This document shows positions 1-5,964 of a stretch of DNA of 5,967 bases, piece by piece. How positions within the stretch are numbered: position 1 is the first letter of the stretch; every line of letters begins with the position of its first letter. A model generated the notes under the pieces. It was not told the origin of the DNA. It worked only from the letters and a program-made list of their open reading frames with translations, and did not search any database. The stretch is taken from positions 1 through 5,967 of the forward strand of contig JAITXK010000134.1 in the NCBI GenBank assembly GCA_031284765.1. Direction: 5' to 3'. Made by a program: the position numbers and the translations under genes. Origin of the DNA: Candidatus Symbiothrix sp. GTDB taxonomy: Bacteria; Bacteroidota; Bacteroidia; Bacteroidales; Azobacteroidaceae.

Positions 1-179
1 TCGCACAAGACCGCATCGATTTCCTGATTGAAAACCAATTGCGTAATGCCGTAACGGTCACGTAAATCGACAAAAATCATCCCTCCGAACTTGCGTGCTT
101 TTTGCACCCAGCCCGATAACGTGGTGGTTTGATTGAGATTGGAAAGACGGAGTTCTCCGCATGTGTTTGTTCTGTACAT
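1..179 (-). CDS. aspS: Aspartate--tRNA ligase, N-terminal fragment (cut by window edge)
   Basis: AspRS charges tRNA-Asp with aspartate in the cytoplasm. Only the first 59 codons are here; the gene continues past the left edge. The reading was made by translating the reverse complement from the ATG at 179-177. It begins MYRTNTCGELRLSN, the usual opening of bacterial AspRS (CGELR near residues 7-11). It runs into the OB-fold anticodon-binding domain, with GWVQKARKFGG at about residues 23-33 and DLRDRYGITQLVF at 38-50. No stop occurs in the visible part, and the start agrees with the family N-terminus. There is no Shine-Dalgarno sequence upstream, as is normal in Bacteroidetes. The gene lies 102 bases downstream of gap on the same strand, with a large palindrome between them. 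I see no good TAnnTTTG promoter in that gap, so read-through from gap is possible. The catalytic class II domain is out of view, so discriminating versus non-discriminating type cannot be judged. Confidence 0.93.
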   Translation of the reverse strand, partial: MYRTNTCGELRLSNLNQTTTLSGWVQKARKFGGMIFVDLRDRYGITQLVFNQEIDAVLC

Positions 180-199
180 TTGAATGATTATTATGATAC

Positions 200-266
200 A
201 ACCGTAAAGGCACAAAGAACGCAAAGACTAATTGTATTTCTTTGCGTTCTTTGCATCTTTGCGGTT
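200..266. repeat. Large imperfect palindrome of GCAAAG-type units between gap and aspS
   Basis: Two 28-base arms (200-227 and 239-266) flank an 11-base loop (228-238). Aligned as an inverted repeat, 24 of 28 positions are Watson-Crick pairs; two of the other four would be G-U wobbles in RNA. Each arm is itself repetitive, built from AAAG/GCAAAG-type units 7-8 bases apart. It starts 15 bases after the gap stop codon and ends 20 bases before the aspS start. No U-tract follows the stem in the minus direction, so it is not a textbook intrinsic terminator. Similar GCAAAG palindromes between genes are, from memory, common in Bacteroidetes genomes, so a dispersed repeat (REP-like) that may also protect or attenuate the gap mRNA is the best reading. 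The dispersed-copy part is inference, because only one copy is visible here. Confidence 0.75.
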
Positions 267-281
267 AAAAACTTTATACTA

Positions 282-1283
282 TTATTTTTTCGCAATTACA
301 CGAACCATTTCAAGCACTTTGTTGGAATAACCCCATTCGTTGTCATACCAGGAAACCACTTTTGCAAAGTTCGCATCCAAAGAAATACCTGCTTTTGCAT
401 CATAAATGGATGTCAACGGGCAACCGCGGAAATCGGTAGAAACGACTGCATTTTCAGTGTATCCAAGGACGCCTTTCAATTCGCCTGTGGAGGCTGCTTT
501 CATTGCCGCATTGATGTCTTCTTGAGTGGCTGCTTTGTCCAATACAACGGTCAAATCGACCACTGAAACGTCAGAACTTGGAACGCGCATCGACATACCG
601 GTCAATTTGCCGTTCAATTCGGGAAGCACTTTGCCTACTGCTTTTGCTGCGCCGGTAGAAGAAGGAATGATGTTTTCCAGGATGCCGCGGCCACCGCGCC
701 AATCTTTAGCAGAAGGGCCATCCACTGTTTTTTGAGTAGCGGTTGCAGCATGAACGGTAGTCATCAAGCCTTTTACGATGCCGAATTTGTCGTTCAACAC
801 TTTGGCGATAGGCGCCAAACAGTTGGTGGTACAGGAAGCGTTGGAAATGATGTCTTGACCGGCATATTTGTCGCTGTTTACACCATAAACAAACATCGGG
901 GTGCTGTCTTTGGAAGGAGCAGACATGATTACTTTTTTCGCACCGGCTTCGATGTGTTTGCGGGCAGAAGCATCATCCAGGAAGAAACCGGTAGATTCAA
1001 CGACTACTTGTGCGCCGATTTCATTCCATTTCAAGTTTGCGGGATCTTTTTCAGCAGTCAAACGGATTTTTTTACCGTTTACAACCAAATTGTTACCATC
1101 AACAGACACTTCGCCTTTGAAACGTCCGTGAACGGAATCGTATTGCAACATGTAAGCTAAATAATCAGCGGCTAACAAGTCGTTGATGCCTACTACTTCG
1201 ATGTCGTTAGCAAAGTTATAAACTGCTGCGCGGAACACCATACGGCCGATACGGCCAAAACCATTAATACCTACTTTAACCAT
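282..1283 (-). CDS. gap: Glyceraldehyde-3-phosphate dehydrogenase, type I
   Basis: This enzyme converts glyceraldehyde 3-phosphate, NAD and phosphate to 1,3-bisphosphoglycerate in cytoplasmic glycolysis, and runs the reverse in gluconeogenesis. The 333-residue protein is full length for the family. The N-terminal Rossmann fold shows GINGFGRIGR at residues 5-14, and D35 in GIND is the acidic residue that favours NAD over NADP. The active site is SNASCTTNC at 147-155 with nucleophile C151, and H178 in TTVHA is the base. Phosphate-binding segments include SSTGAA (208-213) and R233. The end carries SWYDNEWGYSNK (311-322), with N315 contacting the nicotinamide. It reads very like E. coli GapA along its length, so it is the catabolic GapA type. 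It has its own promoter upstream (1341-1372), consistent with strong independent expression. The start ATG is followed at once by the conserved KVGINGFG, so the start is secure. No oddities were seen. Confidence 0.98.
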   Translation of the reverse strand: MVKVGINGFGRIGRMVFRAAVYNFANDIEVVGINDLLAADYLAYMLQYDSVHGRFKGEVSVDGNNLVVNGKKIRLTAEKDPANLKWNEIGAQVVVESTGFFLDDASARKHIEAGAKKVIMSAPSKDSTPMFVYGVNSDKYAGQDIISNASCTTNCLAPIAKVLNDKFGIVKGLMTTVHAATATQKTVDGPSAKDWRGGRGILENIIPSSTGAAKAVGKVLPELNGKLTGMSMRVPSSDVSVVDLTVVLDKAATQEDINAAMKAASTGELKGVLGYTENAVVSTDFRGCPLTSIYDAKAGISLDANFAKVVSWYDNEWGYSNKVLEMVRVIAKK

Positions 1284-1317
1284 TTTGTGATTTTTTAATA
1301 AATTAATAAATAATGTT

Positions 1318-1503
1318 TTAACTTAAATCTTTTTGCGATACAAAAGTAGTGTTTTCCGTGGAAATTATCAAGGAAATTTTGGCTTTTCTTTTCTTATAAG
1401 ATTGATTATTTCCGCAGCCGCAATCGCGGGCGGTAGTGCAACCGGTAAAAACACTCATAATCAGTAGAAAGACTGAAAATTGTCCTATAATTTTTTTTTT
1501 CAT
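1318..1503 (-). CDS. Small putative lipoprotein, function unknown
   Basis: I do not recognise this 61-residue protein as a named family. It opens with lysines (MKKKIIG), then a hydrophobic stretch at residues 8-20, then FTGC with C22 in the right place for lipidation. This is a plausible though not ideal signal peptidase II site (F rather than L at -3). The mature part would be about 40 residues, with a Cys/Gly patch DCGCGNN (27-33) followed by a basic SYKKRKAK (35-42). Its ATG overlaps the tsaB stop as ATGA, suggesting translational coupling. Two features call for caution. Codons 2-5 contain a run of ten A (plus-strand T at 1491-1500), which is prone to slippage or sequencing error. The last 20 or so codons coincide with the gap promoter, so the C-terminus may not be under protein-level selection. 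It is likely a real short envelope lipoprotein, but possibly a decayed one. Confidence 0.55.
   Translation of the reverse strand: MKKKIIGQFSVFLLIMSVFTGCTTARDCGCGNNQSYKKRKAKISLIISTENTTFVSQKDLS
1341..1372 (-). promoter_or_regulatory. Predicted gap promoter (Bacteroidetes type)
   Basis: On the minus strand TACTTTTG (1348-1341) fits the Bacteroidetes -7 consensus TAnnTTTG exactly. Twenty bases upstream is CTTG (1372-1369), one mismatch from the -33 TTTG. Transcription would start near 1334, giving a leader of about 50 A/T-rich bases before the gap ATG at 1283. The element lies inside the last codons of the small lipoprotein ORF. Motif and spacing are seen directly; activity is inferred. Confidence 0.7.
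1353..1364. promoter_or_regulatory. TTTCC-N2-GGAAA dyad in the gap promoter spacer (possible operator)
   Basis: A perfect 5-base inverted repeat, TTTCC/GGAAA with a 2-base centre, sits between the -33 and -7 elements of the predicted gap promoter. A further GGAAA (1372-1376, plus strand) lies at the -33 box, 12 bases from the first, about one helical turn. The position suits a repressor site, but a 10-base dyad in AT-rich DNA can occur by chance, and it also lies in possible coding sequence. I cannot name a binding protein. Confidence 0.3.
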
Positions 1504-2231
1504 ATCGTTGTTTGAATTGATTTGGCATTGAATATCCCCAAAACTTTATTTTTTGGTGTAGTAGCCTGAAATTCCTTCAAATAAAACGGCTCAAAATAAG
1601 CCACATCTACAAAATCCTGATTGGCAAATGCTTGTTCAGCCAAAGGAATCATTGCCTCGGCCGCAGGATACACCGTGTCGATAAAAACCGCACGAGGCGA
1701 TTGAATGACGGATTTGCATTTTTCCGAACCGTTGCCGAAAAAAAGTATCTGTTGTTGTCCTAAAAAATCCTGATAGCTGTTCGCATCCATAATATCGGCT
1801 TGTGCCGGACGGATTTCGTTCAGATTTTCGTCGTACAGGGCGGCATAGACTTCCATGCGGCGGGCATCTATCATGGGACACAAGATGGAGCGTGCAGACC
1901 CTGACCCAAGTTGTTGTAAAATGGATGATGCCATTATTTTTAATGTAGGTAAAGCAATCAAAGGAATAGTAAATCCATAACATAAACCTTTGGCTTCGGA
2001 AACGCCGATGCGCAATCCGGTATAGGAACCCGGCCCTGCGCTGATCGCAACGGCCTCTATTTTCAACTGATTCATACGGGCATAGCTCACCGCTTCGGAA
2101 ACAAATACTCCCAATAATGCGGAGTGACCGGCATTTTCCAACTGAATTCGGTTGAATACCGTTTTTCCATCAACCGATAAATTGACGGAACAAACGGTCG
2201 TAGCGGTTTCTATTGCGAGCAAACAAGCCAT
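1500..2231 (-). CDS. tsaB: tRNA N6-threonylcarbamoyladenosine synthesis protein TsaB
   Basis: TsaB (YeaZ) is the non-catalytic partner of TsaD in the complex that transfers threonylcarbamoyl to A37 of ANN-decoding tRNAs in the cytoplasm. The 243-residue protein has the ASKHA-fold opening LLAIETATTVCSV (4-16), H36 in NAGHSALL, the hallmark SAGPGSYTGLRIG (64-76), and PMIDARRMEVY (119-129). Length is close to the E. coli protein (231, from memory). The metal-binding HxxxH pair of TsaD is not visible, which separates it from that paralogue. The start fits the family N-terminus; an A-rich leader without Shine-Dalgarno precedes it. A -7-like TAACTTTG lies 29 bases upstream. It is the first gene of the leftward unit, with the small lipoprotein overlapping its stop. 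It would need tsaC, tsaD and tsaE, which are not in this window. Confidence 0.95.
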   Translation of the reverse strand: MACLLAIETATTVCSVNLSVDGKTVFNRIQLENAGHSALLGVFVSEAVSYARMNQLKIEAVAISAGPGSYTGLRIGVSEAKGLCYGFTIPLIALPTLKIMASSILQQLGSGSARSILCPMIDARRMEVYAALYDENLNEIRPAQADIMDANSYQDFLGQQQILFFGNGSEKCKSVIQSPRAVFIDTVYPAAEAMIPLAEQAFANQDFVDVAYFEPFYLKEFQATTPKNKVLGIFNAKSIQTTI

Positions 2232-2259
2232 TTTTTGTAAAAAAAATAAATTTAGACAG

Positions 2260-2267
2260 CAAAGTTA
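2260..2267 (-). promoter_or_regulatory. Predicted -7 element of the tsaB promoter
   Basis: TAACTTTG on the minus strand (2267-2260) matches TAnnTTTG exactly, 29 bases before the tsaB ATG. I find no convincing TTTG at the -33 position (expected around 2288-2291), so the promoter is only half supported. Confidence 0.5.
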
Positions 2268-2290
2268 TTCAATTATTTAGAGAAAAGAGC

Positions 2291-2298
2291 TACTTTTG
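2291..2298 (+). promoter_or_regulatory. Predicted -7 element of the yicC-gmk-nadD-lrp promoter
   Basis: TACTTTTG matches TAnnTTTG exactly and is identical to the gap element. It ends 17 bases before the yicC ATG, so the leader would be only about 10-13 bases. No clear TTTG is found 19-21 bases upstream; that place (about 2266-2270) abuts or overlaps the -7 element of the opposite tsaB promoter. Confidence 0.55.
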
Positions 2299-2315
2299 CA
2301 AAAACAATTTCATCA

Positions 2316-3188
2316 ATGATTCAATCTATGACAGGTTTTGGGAAAGCAACTGCGGAATTTCCCAATAAAAAGGTAAGCGTGGAAATTAAATCTCTAAACA
2401 GCAAACAACTGGATTTAAGTACGCGGATACCGGTAATTTATCGTGAAAAAGAAATAGAAATCCGCAATATTCTTTCCCAAATTATTGAGCGGGGGAAAGT
2501 GGATTTTACCATATATATTGACCACAACGATTCGATGTCGTCATCGAAAATTAATGCCGGCGCAGTGCAATCCTACTATGAACAAATCATGAATACGGCA
2601 GAAATGTTAAATATTGCACCTCCGGCCGATTGTTTTTCCGCCATTCTCCGTCTTCCCGATACGGTTAAAACCGATATGGTGGAGTTGGACGAAAAAGAAT
2701 GGAGTTTGTTGAAAAAGACGATTATGGATGCTTTAAATGCATTTACCGCTTTTCGCACACAAGAAGGCAACATGCTGGAAAAAGTTTTTGCAAGCAAAAT
2801 AGCAACCATTGCCGCTCTGTTGCAGGAAGTAGGACAATACGATTCCGAACGCATTGAGAAAATCAAATCCCGCATGGAGGAATCACTCCGGAAATTAGAT
2901 ATAACTGCGTATGACGAAAATCGTCTGGAGCAGGAAATGATTTATTATATCGAACGTTTAGATGTGAGCGAAGAAAAATCACGTTTAGACAATCATTTGA
3001 AATATTTTAGCGAAACGATGGATAAGGAAAAAAGCCAGGGACGCAAGTTAGGTTTTATTTCACAGGAAATGGGCAGGGAAATCAATACTTTGGGTTCCAA
3101 ATCCAATCATGCTGAAATGCAGAAGATTGTGGTTCAGATGAAAGACGAATTAGAACAAATCAAAGAACAAATACTGAACGTATTGTGA
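2316..3188 (+). CDS. yicC: YicC/YloC family endoribonuclease
   Basis: Members of this family are reported as endoribonucleases; E. coli YicC affects turnover of the small RNA RyhB. The 290-residue protein matches the usual length (E. coli 287, from memory). The N-terminal YicC domain opens with the diagnostic MIQSMTGFGKA (1-11) and EIKSLNSKQLDL (23-34). The C-terminal DUF1732 domain carries GRKLGFISQEMGREINTLGSK (242-262), the most conserved part of the family. It is followed by a helical, probably coiled-coil end rich in E, Q and K. The start is fixed by the conserved first residues. Its stop overlaps the GTG start of gmk (GTGA). The link to gmk is known from other phyla too (yloC-gmk in Bacillus), suggesting a long-standing partnership. 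The RNase role here is inferred from the family. Confidence 0.94.
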   Translation: MIQSMTGFGKATAEFPNKKVSVEIKSLNSKQLDLSTRIPVIYREKEIEIRNILSQIIERGKVDFTIYIDHNDSMSSSKINAGAVQSYYEQIMNTAEMLNIAPPADCFSAILRLPDTVKTDMVELDEKEWSLLKKTIMDALNAFTAFRTQEGNMLEKVFASKIATIAALLQEVGQYDSERIEKIKSRMEESLRKLDITAYDENRLEQEMIYYIERLDVSEEKSRLDNHLKYFSETMDKEKSQGRKLGFISQEMGREINTLGSKSNHAEMQKIVVQMKDELEQIKEQILNVL

Positions 3189-3754
3189 AAGGGAAATTAA
3201 TCATCTTATCAGCGCCCTCCGGTTCGGGAAAATCAACGATAATCAATCATTTGTTGAAGGAAGGATTGCCGTTGGAATTTTCGATTTCCGCCACCAGCCG
3301 TCCGGCACGCGGAAACGAACGAAACGGCGTGGAATATTATTTTCTTACACCCGAAACATTCAAAGAAAAAATCGGGCAAAATCAATTTCTTGAATACGAA
3401 GAAGTGTATTCTAACCATTTCTACGGAACCTTGCGGTCGGAAGTTGAAGATAAACTTGCGGAAGGCAAAAACGTTATATTGGATGTGGATGTAGCCGGTG
3501 GTCTGAACATCAAAAAATACTATGGCGATGACGCTTTGCTGATTTTCATTCAACCGCCATCCATCGAAGCATTGCAAAAGCGTTTGGAGTTGCGGGGAAC
3601 GGATTCGCCCGAAGTCATCCAGGATCGTATTTCCAAAGCGGATTACGAGTTGAGTTTGGCGCCGCATTACGACATCATTATTGTAAACGATGATTTGGAG
3701 ATAGCAAAAAAACAAACAAAGGAGATAGTAAAAAGATATATAAAACAAATATGA
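3185..3754 (+). CDS. gmk: Guanylate kinase (GTG start)
   Basis: Gmk phosphorylates GMP to GDP with ATP in the cytoplasm, an essential step in making GTP and dGTP and in purine salvage. The 189-residue protein has the P-loop APSGSGKST (10-18), the GMP-binding segment SATSRPARG (35-43) with NGVEYYF (47-53), EYEEVY (70-75), YGT (80-82), the DVDVAGG strand (100-106), and the lid RGTDSPEVIQDRI (137-149). All key elements are present. The start is GTG at 3185, overlapping the yicC stop by 4 bases. No ATG lies between there and the P-loop, and MKGKLIILSAPSG fits the family N-terminus, so GTG is convincing. Coupling to yicC would explain the lack of a ribosome-binding site. The stop overlaps the nadD start (ATGA at 3751-3754). 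Confidence 0.97.
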   Translation: MKGKLIILSAPSGSGKSTIINHLLKEGLPLEFSISATSRPARGNERNGVEYYFLTPETFKEKIGQNQFLEYEEVYSNHFYGTLRSEVEDKLAEGKNVILDVDVAGGLNIKKYYGDDALLIFIQPPSIEALQKRLELRGTDSPEVIQDRISKADYELSLAPHYDIIIVNDDLEIAKKQTKEIVKRYIKQI

Positions 3755-4389
3755 AAATTGGAATTTTACCGGGATCATTTAATCCCGTACATGTAGGGCA
3801 TTTGACAATTGCCAATTATCTTGCTGAGTATGAAGGTTATGACCAAATATGGTTTTTAATTACACCTCAGAATCCGCTGAAAAAGCAAAGCGATTTGATT
3901 GATCAGGATTTCCGTTTGGAATTGCTGAACGAAGCGGTTGCCGGCTATGACAAGTTTATGGTTTCCACCATCGAGTGGAGCCTTCCGAGACCGTCTTACA
4001 CCATCAATACTTTGCAAAAGTTGCGGGTAACGTATCCAAACGATACTTTTGAATTGATTATCGGTTCGGATAACTGGGCTACTTTCCATCGTTGGAAAGA
4101 TTATCAATTGATTTTAAAAAACTTCAAAGTGGTGATTTATCCGCGTCGCGGATCGGACAGGATTACCTTGTATCATCCGAATGTACGTCTTTGCAAAGGT
4201 GCTCCCAAAATTGAAGTTTCTTCTACGTTTATCCGCACGGCAATTGCTACCGGCAAAGATGTACAGTTTTATATGCCCGTGGGCTTGTTTGAAAAAACAG
4301 TTCAAAGCGGTTATATTCAACCCGCAGTGGAAGAAGAACCAACGGATCATTTGAATATTGAGCAACCATCATGGGATACCATCAGTTAG
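3751..4389 (+). CDS. nadD: Nicotinate-nucleotide adenylyltransferase
   Basis: NadD joins ATP and nicotinate mononucleotide to give deamido-NAD in the cytoplasm, the shared step of de novo and salvage NAD synthesis. The 212-residue protein has the nucleotidyltransferase signature GSFNPVHVGH (8-17) with HVGH at 14-17, RPSYTINTL (80-88), the conserved GSDNW (95-99), and the second signature SSTFIR (157-162). The catalytic domain ends near residue 190. The last 20 or so residues (from about 193) are an acidic, proline-containing tail that I do not recall from relatives and that runs into the lrp start. The gene overlaps gmk by 4 bases and lrp by 19. It is distinguished from the related CoaD by the GSDNW and SYTINTL segments. 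The ATG gives the conserved MKIGILPGSFNP opening. Confidence 0.96.
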   Translation: MKIGILPGSFNPVHVGHLTIANYLAEYEGYDQIWFLITPQNPLKKQSDLIDQDFRLELLNEAVAGYDKFMVSTIEWSLPRPSYTINTLQKLRVTYPNDTFELIIGSDNWATFHRWKDYQLILKNFKVVIYPRRGSDRITLYHPNVRLCKGAPKIEVSSTFIRTAIATGKDVQFYMPVGLFEKTVQSGYIQPAVEEEPTDHLNIEQPSWDTIS

Positions 4390-4856
4390 ACGAATTAGAC
4401 GAAAAGATACTGAAAATGGTGGTGGGCAATGCCCGTATCCCCTTTTTGGAAGTTGCCAGGGCGTGTAATGTGTCCGGTGCGGCCATCCATCAGCGAGTAC
4501 AAAAACTGATCAATTTAGGTATTTTAAAAGGTTCTGAATTTATAGTAGATCACAATAAAGTCGGATATGAAACATCGGCCTATATGGGCTTGTTTTTGAA
4601 AGAACCCGAACAATTCCGCGATGTAGTGGAATCCTTGCGCAAAATACCGGAAGTAGTGGAATGTCACTATACCACAGGGCAATACGATTTGTTCATCAAA
4701 ATTTTTGCCCGAAACAACCGGCATTTGTTGGAAATCATTCATACGAAACTGCAACCTTTGGGTTTGGCGCGTACGGAAACCTTGATTTCTTTCAATGAAG
4801 CGTTCAGAAGGCAAGTACCCGTAGATCTTGATTTAAATGACGAAAGTGAAGAGTAA
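4371..4856 (+). CDS. Lrp/AsnC family transcriptional regulator
   Basis: This DNA-binding regulator is probably amino-acid responsive, and proteins of this family act as dimers or octamers. The 161-residue protein has the N-terminal winged helix-turn-helix, starting LDELDEKIL (6-14). ARIPFLEVA (21-29) follows, and the recognition helix region is SGAAIHQRVQKL (35-46). A linker leads to the RAM ligand domain, with IPEVVECHYTTGQYDLFIKI (92-111). GQYD is the effector-loop motif of the family. The protein ends in an acidic tail, DLNDESEE. The ATG at 4371 is preferred because the conserved LDxxDxxIL would be lost from any later start, although it overlaps nadD by 19 bases. The target and ligand cannot be read from sequence. 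Being last in a run of overlapping genes, it may simply be co-expressed with them rather than regulate them. Confidence 0.92.
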   Translation: MGYHQLDELDEKILKMVVGNARIPFLEVARACNVSGAAIHQRVQKLINLGILKGSEFIVDHNKVGYETSAYMGLFLKEPEQFRDVVESLRKIPEVVECHYTTGQYDLFIKIFARNNRHLLEIIHTKLQPLGLARTETLISFNEAFRRQVPVDLDLNDESEE

Positions 4857-4890
4857 CTGGATTTAATAATTTTAATAACTTCTATTATTT

Positions 4891-5964
4891 ATGAAAAACA
4901 CAACATTAAGTGGGCTGAAAAAAGAAAATTTTAAGGCCGTTGTAGATGGTAAACAAGTTGATCTGTTTATCTTAACGAATAAGAATGGCGTAGAAATGTC
5001 CGTAACGAATTTCGGTGCAAAAATTGTAACGATCAGTGTGCCCGATCGCAAAGGTAAATTCACGGATGTCGTTTTGGGTAAAAGTAATCTTCCGGATTAT
5101 ATGAACGATCAGGAGCCGTATTTCGGCGCTATTTGCGGACGAACTGCCAACCGCATTGCCGATGGACGTTTCTTCTTAGAGGGCACCTCCTATGAATTAG
5201 CTGTCAATAATGGCCCCAACAGTTTGCATGGCGGTTTGAAAGGCTTTAATGCCGTAGTGTGGGATGCCAAACTCATCAACGAACAAACCCTGGAATTAAA
5301 CTATCTGGCGAAAGACGGAGAAGAAGGTTTTCCCGGAAACTTGCAAGTGACGGTCATTTATCAGTTAACGGACGATAATGCCGTAGAAATCAGCTACAAA
5401 GCTTTTACCGATAAAGCCACAATTCTCAATTTGACGAATCATTCCTATTTTAATTTATCGGGCGAAGGCGATTCCTATATCGGTGACCACGAACTGCAAA
5501 TCAATGCCGATACCTATTTGCCGACCAACGATGTTGCCATTCCTTTGGGACGTTCCGAAAAAGTGGAAGAAACACCTTTCGATTTCCGTTCCCTGCACAC
5601 TATCGGCGAACGCATCGAAGAAGAAGATACTCAATTGATTTACGGCAACGGCTACGACCATACGTTCATCATCAATAAACCGGCAGAAAAAGAATTGGCT
5701 TATACATCCAAAGCCATCTCTCCGAAAACCGGTATCGTGTTGGAAACTTACACGACTGAACCTGGTGTACAACTCTACACAGGCAATTATCTGGATGGTA
5801 GTTTTAGTGGAAAAAACGGCCACACTTATCCCAAACGTTCGGCTTTTTGTTTGGAAACGCAACATTATCCCGACAGCATTCATCATCCGGAATATCCTTC
5901 GATCGTGCTTCTTCCGGGAGAGGTTTTTGAATCTAAAACGGTTTATCGGTTTTCGGTGCGGTAA
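4891..5964 (+). CDS. galM: Aldose 1-epimerase (galactose mutarotase)
   Basis: GalM interconverts the alpha and beta forms of galactose and other aldoses, the entry step of the Leloir pathway. The 357-residue protein is full length (about 340-350 is usual). Family motifs appear in order: GRTANRIADGRF (83-94) with R84, NGPNSLHGG (107-115) with H113, NLTNHSYFNLSG (180-191) with H184, YDHTF (255-259) with D256, EPGVQLYTGN (290-299), and CLETQHYPDS (320-329) with E322. By comparison with the well-studied Lactococcus enzyme, E322 is the likely general base and H184 the likely acid. No signal peptide or lipobox is seen, so it is probably cytoplasmic, unlike some secreted or lipid-anchored Bacteroidetes GalM proteins. 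It starts 34 bases after the lrp stop. That AT-rich gap holds only a weak -7-like TAATTTTA (4867-4874), so it may be read from the upstream operon. No galK or transporter is visible before the window ends. Confidence 0.96.
   Translation: MKNTTLSGLKKENFKAVVDGKQVDLFILTNKNGVEMSVTNFGAKIVTISVPDRKGKFTDVVLGKSNLPDYMNDQEPYFGAICGRTANRIADGRFFLEGTSYELAVNNGPNSLHGGLKGFNAVVWDAKLINEQTLELNYLAKDGEEGFPGNLQVTVIYQLTDDNAVEISYKAFTDKATILNLTNHSYFNLSGEGDSYIGDHELQINADTYLPTNDVAIPLGRSEKVEETPFDFRSLHTIGERIEEEDTQLIYGNGYDHTFIINKPAEKELAYTSKAISPKTGIVLETYTTEPGVQLYTGNYLDGSFSGKNGHTYPKRSAFCLETQHYPDSIHHPEYPSIVLLPGEVFESKTVYRFSVR

Noticed and set aside
180..281. A separate aspS promoter in the gap-aspS spacer
   Set aside because: The nearest match, TAGTCTTTG on the minus strand, has one base too many between TA and TTTG and lies in the palindrome loop and arm.
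129..1160. Several plus-strand open frames opposite gap and its flank (129-566, 526-735, 732-1160, 901-1131)
   Set aside because: They are antisense to a clearly conserved GAPDH, have no family features, and part of the first translates the palindrome.
1413..1434. GC-rich CCGC/GCGG inverted sequence within the lipoprotein ORF, considered as a tsaB terminator
   Set aside because: The stem is only about 4 bases with no following T-tract in the minus direction, and it encodes the Cys-Gly patch.
3233..3778. Minus-strand 181-codon open frame opposite gmk
   Set aside because: It is antisense to a complete guanylate kinase; its composition is that of a shadow frame.
4867..4874. TAATTTTA as a galM -7 promoter element
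   Set aside because: It lacks the final G of TAnnTTTG and has no TTTG at the right distance; such AT strings are expected by chance here.
5455..5886. Minus-strand 143-codon open frame opposite galM
   Set aside because: It is antisense to conserved GalM motifs and has no recognisable features.
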